DNA of 20,790 nucleotides from CAZMXI01 sp964570205 (GTDB lineage: Bacteria > Planctomycetota > Phycisphaerae > Tepidisphaerales > Tepidisphaeraceae), in the NCBI GenBank assembly GCA_964570205.1, contig CAZMXI010000082.1, positions 1-20,790 on the forward strand. Direction: 5' to 3'. Numbering within the stretch: the first letter of the stretch is position 1; each line of letters opens with the position of its first letter. A program made the position numbers and the translations under genes. Under the pieces are notes generated by a model. It searched no databases and was not told the DNA's origin. It saw only the letters and a list, made by a program, of their open reading frames with translations. Shown here piece after piece: positions 15,776-20,790 of the stretch.

Positions 15776-16206
15776 GATATGCCTTTGTCGCCGCAGCGAA
15801 GCGTGCCCCGGCAGGCATCGCAGACGAATTCGTTTTCCCTGCACCCGCTGATGCGCTTATCCAGCAGTTGCAACATCAGATCGTCGATCCCCAGCGTGGG
15901 CGTCACATGATGAATCGTGCCTGGAAAGCGACTGGCCGCCTCCGCAGTGAGACGCGGGATGTCCTGGGTCCAGTGCTTTCCCGGGCCCAGGAAATAGGGG
16001 CAGACCACGATGCGCCGGGCGCCACGCTCCGCACAACGGCCATACGCCGTGCCGATTGACGGCTCGGCCAGCTCCATGTGGGCAGGTTCCACGATGGGGT
16101 ACTTGTCGCCGAACCGCTGCCCGAACAGCGCTGCCAGGTCCTCCAGAAGCCTGTTGCTCTCCGCCCGGCGCGAGCCGTGATCCACGATGATGATTCCAAT
16201 CTGCAT
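15772..16206 (-). CDS. cbiX: Short-form sirohydrochlorin chelatase (CbiX/SirB-like) with Cys-rich tail
   Basis: 144 residues from ATG 16206; an in-frame ATG at 16224 would add 6 residues, and neither has a clear ribosome site. The short class II chelatases insert Co2+ (cobalamin) or Fe2+ (siroheme) into sirohydrochlorin in the cytoplasm and act as dimers of this size. Catalytic-site features are H10 in VDHGSRR and H78 in YFLGPGKHWTQDIPRL, with the family's PxxL-like segment around HMELAEPSIG. Unusually, the C-terminus carries four cysteines (C122, C129, C132, C138; CX6CX2CX5C) that could bind an Fe-S cluster or metal, as cysteine motifs do in some CbiX proteins. It is the last gene of a minus-strand cluster headed by a Crp/Fnr regulator. 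Siroheme supply to nitrite or sulfite reductase would fit an anaerobic regulator, but that link is inferred. Confidence 0.82.
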   Translation of the reverse strand: MQIGIIIVDHGSRRAESNRLLEDLAALFGQRFGDKYPIVEPAHMELAEPSIGTAYGRCAERGARRIVVCPYFLGPGKHWTQDIPRLTAEAASRFPGTIHHVTPTLGIDDLMLQLLDKRISGCRENEFVCDACRGTLRCGDKGIS

Positions 16207-16231
16207 GGTCAGGATTATAGCCATCCGGACG

Positions 16232-17842
16232 CTACCGGCGGTCGCGAGGTTCGCCCGGCGATGCCCCGCCGCCTTGAGCAGGCCGCGTCGCCGGCCGCGT
16301 CACAGCGGCATCGCTGTTGAAACCGATTCGCTCCGCCGCCGCCAGTTCCTTGATCATCCGCGCAGCCATGTCGGTGATCTGCGTCTGCCCCTCATAGTTG
16401 ATCTTGTCGGCGTCGTCCGTGGGCTTGTGATAGTCCTCATGAACGCCCGTGAAGAAGAACAGCGACGGAACGCGGCGCACGACGAACGACGTGCTGTCAC
16501 TGGGCGCCATCCCGTTCTTCCATGTGCTGCGGATTTCGATCGGAGAGGTCTCGTCCGCACGCTTCAGCAGGTCGGAGAAGAGCGGCGATGTGTCTTCTCC
16601 CCCGATCGTCAGGGCATTGTTGCGCAACCGCCCCACCATGTCGAAATTCAGCATCGCCACAATCCGCGTCATCGCCACTGGAGGATCGTTCACGAAGTGC
16701 GCTGATCCGATCAGCCCTTCCTCCTCTGCGCTGAATGCGACGAACAACAACGACCGCTCCTGCGGCCCCGCCGCGGCAAACAGACGCGCCAGCTCCAGCA
16801 CCGTGGCCGTCCCGCTGGCGTTGTCATCCGCGCCGTTGTGCACCTCGTTCGCTCCGGGCTTCAGGCTGCCAAAGCCGCCGCGACCCAGATGGTCATAGTG
16901 CGCGCCGAGCACAATCACTTCGTCGGAATGCCTGCCCTTGCCCGGCAGGTACGCCATCACGTTCTTCAGCGCGTGGTAGGTGTATTCCAGCTTGATGTTG
17001 CCCTCGGCCCTCACCCCGCTCAATGCCGTCGGCCGCGGCGAAAAGTCCTTGTCGATCTCCGCCTGCAACTGTCGCAGGTCCTTCGCGCCTGCCTGCTTGA
17101 GCATCGCCTCGGCCACGCTCTGGCGCACCTGGATCACCGGGATCGGCATCTGGTCCGTCACGCGCCGTGCCAGCGCCGTCATGCTCTCTCTCAGATGAAA
17201 CGAAGGCGGATGCACGATCAGCACCGCCACGGCGCCTCGCGATGCCGCGTTGCGCGCCTTGGTGATCAGGCCGGCATGGTCCGACCAGCCGCGCTGCGAC
17301 AGGCGGCTTCGGCCATCAGGCTGGTGCGGCTCGAACCGCATCACCAGCACAACCTTCCCGCGGACATCCACGCCCGCAAAGTCATCGTATGCCCGCCCGC
17401 TGGCGTTCCTCTCGTCGGCTGTCACGCCATACCCAGCAAAAACCACCTGCCCCGAGAAGCCCTTCTCGGCCGAATACGCCAGCGGCGAGAAAGCACCCGT
17501 GTCGACTTTCTCACCATCCACCTTGAGATAGGTCTCCGGCGCAGCGCCCGCGATCGTCTTGAGCTTGAAATCCTGCATGTAGCCGCCAGCGCCCGGCGGC
17601 GGCTCCAGGCCCGCCATCGCAAAATACGACGCGATGAACCGGGCCGACTTGTCGAGGCCGGCCGTCCCCATCCCCCGCCCTTCCATCTCATCACCCGACA
17701 GATAAGCCAACGTCGCCCGAATGCTGTCCATGGACGCCCCGGCAATCGCCGTACTGGATTCCGGATTCTCCCGCCTACAGCCGCCCGAAACGAGGGCCGC
17801 CAGGCACACGCAGCAGAATAGCCGCAACAGGTGAATTTGCAT
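16232..17842 (-). CDS. M28-family zinc aminopeptidase lipoprotein with PA-like domain
   Basis: 536 residues from ATG 17842. The signal peptide ends in LVSGG-C (C22), so it is predicted to be lipid-anchored outside the cytoplasm. Residues about 110-270 form a protease-associated (PA) insert (VVFAGYGVTA, VRGKVVLVMRFEP, AVAVLIVHPP). The M28 catalytic domain follows with all expected metal and catalytic positions: H315 in GAHYDH, bridging D340 in GADDNASG, base E373 and ligand E374 in SAEEEG, D401 in NFDMVG and H472 in HEDYHKPTD. Such enzymes remove N-terminal residues from peptides with two zinc ions. The C-terminus is a low-complexity Ala/Pro/Arg tail. It follows the beta-lactamase-like fusion gene by 47 bases and precedes the chelatase by about 25, so it is probably co-transcribed with them. 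The ribosome site is weak. Confidence 0.9.
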   Translation of the reverse strand: MQIHLLRLFCCVCLAALVSGGCRRENPESSTAIAGASMDSIRATLAYLSGDEMEGRGMGTAGLDKSARFIASYFAMAGLEPPPGAGGYMQDFKLKTIAGAAPETYLKVDGEKVDTGAFSPLAYSAEKGFSGQVVFAGYGVTADERNASGRAYDDFAGVDVRGKVVLVMRFEPHQPDGRSRLSQRGWSDHAGLITKARNAASRGAVAVLIVHPPSFHLRESMTALARRVTDQMPIPVIQVRQSVAEAMLKQAGAKDLRQLQAEIDKDFSPRPTALSGVRAEGNIKLEYTYHALKNVMAYLPGKGRHSDEVIVLGAHYDHLGRGGFGSLKPGANEVHNGADDNASGTATVLELARLFAAAGPQERSLLFVAFSAEEEGLIGSAHFVNDPPVAMTRIVAMLNFDMVGRLRNNALTIGGEDTSPLFSDLLKRADETSPIEIRSTWKNGMAPSDSTSFVVRRVPSLFFFTGVHEDYHKPTDDADKINYEGQTQITDMAARMIKELAAAERIGFNSDAAVTRPATRPAQGGGASPGEPRDRR

Positions 17843-17889
17843 GTGATGATCTTAAACCCCCGTACCGTGCCGTGCCAACGCATCCCAAG

Positions 17890-19947
17890 TCACCGCCGAT
17901 CGTATAGCCCGACCTCCATGCTTCGTACGCAGAAGGCGTCATACGCATTCCGGCCGGAGAACACCAGGTGCATCGTCCGCCCGTCCGGCGAAATCCACTT
18001 CGTTGGCAACCGATAGCCGTGCGTCTCGCCAAGGCCCCAGTCCGGAGTATGAAAAGCCGTCGTCCATGGCCCCCAGGGCTCCGGCGCATCGAAAATGCCC
18101 CACCCCCGGCCGTGCCCGTACCCCACTGTCATCAGGTATCGCTTCAGCCCCGCGTTGTACACCACGTCCAGCCGCTCGCAATGGCCGGGATACTGAAACA
18201 CGGTTCGCCGCCGCTCGATGTCCTTCGACCATCCCGGCACACCGTCATCCAGGCCCGAAAAGAACTCATACGCATCTCGATCCTTCACCTTCTCCTTTCT
18301 GGCCCGCGCCATGACGATCCCGTCGTACGGCACATACGCGCCCGGCCCATCCTGCGAATAGATGTATACGTATCCGTCCCTGGCACCGGCATAATCACAC
18401 CCGAAGTTCAGGAAGGTCGGGCAGCCGAAGCTCTCATCAAGCCTGAATCCCCACTCCCACGTCCGGCCACGGTCGGCCGACCAGGCAAGTTGCGAGTTGC
18501 CGACGTTTCGCACCCACATGCAAAGCACGCCATCAAGCATCAACATGCCGCTGGCCTTCGCTCCGGCCGGGCCGTCGCCCGCCTTCTCAGCGCTGGCCGA
18601 TCGGACATTGATGCCTTTGAAGGCCGATGCCGGTCCCTCGATGCGTGCGAGCCCCAGCGATAGCTTCCCCTCAACGCGAGGCGCAAAGCCCCATCCATCG
18701 CCGTAAGAGGTGTACTGATGATCGTCATCCCCCCAGGTGATCGGCCAGTTGTCGCTGCCGATGGCCTGCCTCGAGATCGAATCCACCGGCCCGAACCTCA
18801 CCACCTTGATCACGCCGCTAGGCCGATAGGGCGGATCGACGATTGCCTCCATCAGCGGATTCAGCAGGAGCCTCTCCACTCCGCCCCAGAACGTCTTGTC
18901 GATGTTCCCTCCCATCCGAACCACGATCAGGTCCAGCGACGGGATGACCACCAGCATCTGGTTCCCCGCGCCGGCACCGCAGAAGGCATCTCGTGGCACG
19001 CCTTTCCATGCCCCCGCGTGATTCGTCCTCCAGCCCGGCGCTGTCGCCGGCAAAGGATCCTCAGCCGTGCGCTTGGGAATCGGCGTCCCCGCATGGCTGG
19101 TGCAGGTCTCGATCGTCCTGCCATCCAGAATTCTCTTGCCCTCCCAGTCGCCCCGCCGCAGCATCAGCCTCCCCACGCGGGCGACCGCCCGCGCGGTGTA
19201 TCCCCCGCCGCCCCAGTTCGGCACCAGTTTCAGCCCATCAACCTCAAACGTCTTCCCATAGCCGATCGACCACTCACGGTCCTCCACGCCGATCGGCCGC
19301 ATGATCCGCTCCCGCAGCAGCGATCGCACATCCTCATGCCGCGACCCCTTAACCGCCGCCGTGATCGCGTACGACAGCATCGCCATGCCTGGATTGCTGT
19401 AGGCATAATCCGTCCCCGGCTCGAAAACGATCGGCGCCTGGTCTCGCGAAATTGTGAACGGATCCGGCTGCTGCTTCCAGAATGCTCCCTTCCATCCTGG
19501 CAGCTTGTTATGGGGAATGTCATCCTGTTCCGCATCCTCGACGCCCGAGCTGTGCGTCGCAAGGTGCAGAATCGTGATCTTCGACTTCCGCGGATCATCG
19601 CGCCACTGTGGAATGTACTTGCTCGCCGGGTCGTCCAGCTTCAGCCGGCCATCCTCCAGCGCCACTGCCAGGCTCATGCCTCCCACCAGCGCTTTGGCCA
19701 TCGACGCCGTGTAGTGTGTCTTGTCCGCCCCGAAATCCTCCGCATACCACTCGCATACGATGCAGCCGTGCCGCACCAGCAACAGCGCCTTGGTATTGCG
19801 TTCGGCCAATCCCTTGCGCCACTGCTCCACCTTTTCCGCAGACATGCCCTGGCTTTCGGGCGTTGCGATCTTCCAGTCAAAACCCGCCGCGCCCGCACGC
19901 GCGCTGACCGCCAGGGCCACACATGCCACAACCAGAACACGGACCAT
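17890..19947 (-). CDS. Secreted fusion: serine beta-lactamase-like hydrolase plus DUF4185-like beta-propeller
   Basis: 685 residues from ATG 19947, with GGAGG about 6 bases upstream. A signal peptide (VRVLVVACVALAVSARAGA) is followed by a class C beta-lactamase/transpeptidase-like domain (about 25-375) with nucleophile S82 and K85 in ASMAK and Y183-S-N185 in YAYSN; the third KTG-like motif is not obvious. From about 378 a second domain begins, with SDNWPITWGDDDHQYTSYGD, GAKASGMLMLDG, MWVRNVGNSQLAWS, FGCPTFLNFGCDYAGARDGY and YNAGLKRYL. This resembles planctomycete proteins labelled DUF4185, a five-bladed propeller fold that in characterised relatives (GH183) cleaves D-arabinan. The reading frame is continuous across the junction, with no frameshift. 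Substrates of both halves are unknown; esterase or peptidase activity in the first half and glycan binding or cleavage in the second are inferences. Confidence 0.86.
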   Translation of the reverse strand: MVRVLVVACVALAVSARAGAAGFDWKIATPESQGMSAEKVEQWRKGLAERNTKALLLVRHGCIVCEWYAEDFGADKTHYTASMAKALVGGMSLAVALEDGRLKLDDPASKYIPQWRDDPRKSKITILHLATHSSGVEDAEQDDIPHNKLPGWKGAFWKQQPDPFTISRDQAPIVFEPGTDYAYSNPGMAMLSYAITAAVKGSRHEDVRSLLRERIMRPIGVEDREWSIGYGKTFEVDGLKLVPNWGGGGYTARAVARVGRLMLRRGDWEGKRILDGRTIETCTSHAGTPIPKRTAEDPLPATAPGWRTNHAGAWKGVPRDAFCGAGAGNQMLVVIPSLDLIVVRMGGNIDKTFWGGVERLLLNPLMEAIVDPPYRPSGVIKVVRFGPVDSISRQAIGSDNWPITWGDDDHQYTSYGDGWGFAPRVEGKLSLGLARIEGPASAFKGINVRSASAEKAGDGPAGAKASGMLMLDGVLCMWVRNVGNSQLAWSADRGRTWEWGFRLDESFGCPTFLNFGCDYAGARDGYVYIYSQDGPGAYVPYDGIVMARARKEKVKDRDAYEFFSGLDDGVPGWSKDIERRRTVFQYPGHCERLDVVYNAGLKRYLMTVGYGHGRGWGIFDAPEPWGPWTTAFHTPDWGLGETHGYRLPTKWISPDGRTMHLVFSGRNAYDAFCVRSMEVGLYDRR

Positions 19948-19964
19948 ATCCGCCTCCCGCTCTT

Positions 19965-20651
19965 TCAGATCAGCGGAAACTCGCCCTCCGCAACCTGCCC
20001 GAGTCCCTCCCGATCCGCCACCACAATGCCCATGTCATCCACCTCGATCAGCTCGTCATCGCTCAGCCGCCTCAGCGTTCGCGACAATGTCTCGCTGGTC
20101 AGGTTCAGGTGGCTCGCAAGGTGCTTCTTGAGGCTCGGAAGCTGAACCGTCCCATCGTCAGGGTCCGCCGCGCCCAGCAGATACCGCGCGACACGGCTCA
20201 CCGCATCCCGCAGCGCAATGTCCTCCAGCAGCGCAACCAGGTGCTTGACCCAGCCGGCCATGCTGCCCATGAGTTGAAGGCAGAGCGCATGGTCATCGCG
20301 AAGCGCTGCGGCGAACGGTTCCCGCGGCAGCAGCAGGCAAACCGTATCCTCCAGGGACTCGGCAGATGCGGGGCAGTCAAAGCCGCCAATGGCCGCCACC
20401 TCGGCAAATGTCCCGCCGGGCCCCACCAGGTGCAGCACATGCTCTTTTCCGGCCGGGCTCGACTTGAACACTCGCACCAGCCCGCTTCCGACAATGTACA
20501 CGCCCGGGCATCGATCGCCGGTGCGGAAGATGACCTGGCCCCGCTCAAAGCGCCGCGTCATCGCCATCGCCAGCAGCCTCTCCCGGCTCTGTCCCTGCAC
20601 CGCCGAGAAGAACCTGCACGATGCCAGAATGGTCTGATTGTCCTGCGACAT
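19965..20651 (-). CDS. Crp/Fnr-family transcription regulator (DNR/NnrR-like)
   Basis: 228 residues from ATG 20651. An in-frame ATG at 20723 would add an uncharacteristic 24-residue Ser/Gly/Asn tail and falls at the predicted transcription start. The N-terminal cyclic-nucleotide-type beta-barrel (about 10-120) has RGQVIFRTGDRCPGVYIVGSG and GPGGTFAEVAAIGG. A long dimerisation helix (about 120-160) leads to a winged helix whose recognition helix reads LTSETLSRTLRRL. E187, S190 and R191 match the ExxSR residues with which FNR and DNR read TTGAT half-sites. Cysteines are at 12, 48, 93, 105 and 124, without the FNR N-terminal Cys cluster, so oxygen sensing through [4Fe-4S] is unlikely; heme/NO sensing or a ligand is possible. 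A perfect TTGAT-N4-ATCAA box lies 96 bases upstream. It heads the minus-strand cluster, with the fusion hydrolase gene 17 bases downstream. Confidence 0.88.
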   Translation of the reverse strand: MSQDNQTILASCRFFSAVQGQSRERLLAMAMTRRFERGQVIFRTGDRCPGVYIVGSGLVRVFKSSPAGKEHVLHLVGPGGTFAEVAAIGGFDCPASAESLEDTVCLLLPREPFAAALRDDHALCLQLMGSMAGWVKHLVALLEDIALRDAVSRVARYLLGAADPDDGTVQLPSLKKHLASHLNLTSETLSRTLRRLSDDELIEVDDMGIVVADREGLGQVAEGEFPLI

Positions 20652-20728
20652 GCGTCTATTCCCTGAACCGGATGAACCGTTGCATCTGTCGTAATTGTAG
20701 GCACTTGCGCCCAAAACCGACATCCATC

Positions 20729-20760
20729 ATCATAAAATCGACCGACTTGATCCAAATCAA
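20729..20760 (-). promoter_or_regulatory. Candidate promoter of the Crp/Fnr gene, overlapped by its own-type operator
   Basis: On the minus strand TATGAT (20734 down to 20729) matches the -10 consensus at 5 of 6 positions. A usable -35 is present only inside the FNR-type box (TTGGAT with a 15-base spacer, or TTGATT with 20). The predicted start is about 20722. Relative to that start the box covers roughly -38 to -25, a position that would block RNA polymerase, which suggests autorepression. Confidence 0.45.
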
Positions 20761-20788
20761 TGCACCGCTTCACTCTGTCTGCCATAAT
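20747..20788 (+). promoter_or_regulatory. Class II FNR/DNR-type promoter of a divergent gene beyond the right edge
   Basis: TTGATCCAAATCAA (20747-20760) is a perfect match to the FNR/DNR consensus TTGAT-N4-ATCAA. Exactly 22 bases later CATAAT (20783-20788) matches the -10 consensus at 5 of 6 positions. This places the box centre (20753.5) at -41.5 from a predicted start at about 20795, the classic activating position for FNR-type regulators. The controlled gene lies outside the window and cannot be named. Confidence 0.68.
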
Positions 20789-20790
20789 CC

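Noticed and set aside
14817..15818. Minus-strand open frame of 333 codons opposite ilvE
   Set aside because: Mirror of a well-conserved aminotransferase; its composition and lack of motifs indicate a shadow frame.
18718..20145. Long plus-strand open frame (475 codons) opposite the hydrolase-propeller fusion
   Set aside because: It is rich in Arg/His/Pro with no recognisable motif and lies antisense to a gene with clear domains; typical of shadow frames in high-GC DNA.
1..20790. Search for tRNA/rRNA genes, CRISPR arrays, insertion sequences, attachment sites, phage or defence systems
   Set aside because: No tandem spaced repeats, transposase or integrase motifs, cloverleaf-like sequences or known defence proteins were seen by eye in either strand.

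Overview
The window reads as a high-GC chromosomal segment from a member of the Planctomycetota, probably a Phycisphaerae-like lineage known mainly from environmental genomes. This is inferred from three things: a very large secreted protein with a basic N-terminus and an LESRLQLSG motif close to the LExRxLLS export motif of planctomycete surface proteins; the glycine/serine/alanine-rich repeat module at its C-terminus; and the number of Sec/lipobox proteins with carbohydrate- or peptide-related domains. No rRNA, tRNA, CRISPR array, insertion sequence or phage gene was seen. Genes are tightly packed and no gene-free stretch exceeds about 210 bases.

Left block (1-7010, all minus strand): a tightly coupled operon read right to left. 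It starts with a lipoprotein of the GtaA / DUF4965 'glutaminase' family, followed by a complete YtfQ-YtfR-YtfT-YjfF type ABC importer (binding protein, double ATPase, two permeases) in the same order as the E. coli galactofuranose system. It ends with a secreted protein cut by the window edge. Stops and starts overlap or nearly touch, and several genes use GTG or TTG starts. The likely logic is extracytoplasmic processing of a furanose-containing glycan followed by import of the freed sugar.

Middle block: divergent from that operon across a 181-base gap lies one giant plus-strand gene (7192-12975, about 1927 aa) for a modular secreted or surface protein. It carries carboxypeptidase-regulatory-like, CARDB, IPT/TIG and SDPN-type modules and a C-terminal beta-rich repeat module. 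It converges on a minus-strand lipoprotein rich in predicted coiled coil (13003-14682). A divergent promoter region then leads to a plus-strand class IV aminotransferase of the IlvE type (14892-15755).

Right block (15772-20651, minus strand): four co-directional genes with short gaps: a Crp/Fnr-type regulator, a fusion of a serine beta-lactamase-like domain to a DUF4185-like beta-propeller, an M28 zinc peptidase lipoprotein with a PA-like insert, and a short CbiX/SirB-type sirohydrochlorin chelatase with a cysteine-rich tail. The chelatase and aminotransferase genes converge on a perfect 8-bp inverted repeat that covers both stop codons.

The sharpest regulatory signal is at the right edge. 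A perfect FNR/DNR box (TTGAT-N4-ATCAA) lies exactly 22 bases before a CATAAT -10 box pointing off the window, which is class II geometry centred at -41.5. The same box overlaps the -35/spacer region of a predicted promoter for the Crp/Fnr gene itself. The regulator has the ExxSR recognition helix expected for this box but lacks the FNR cysteine cluster, so it looks like a DNR/NnrR-type sensor that may activate its neighbour and repress itself.
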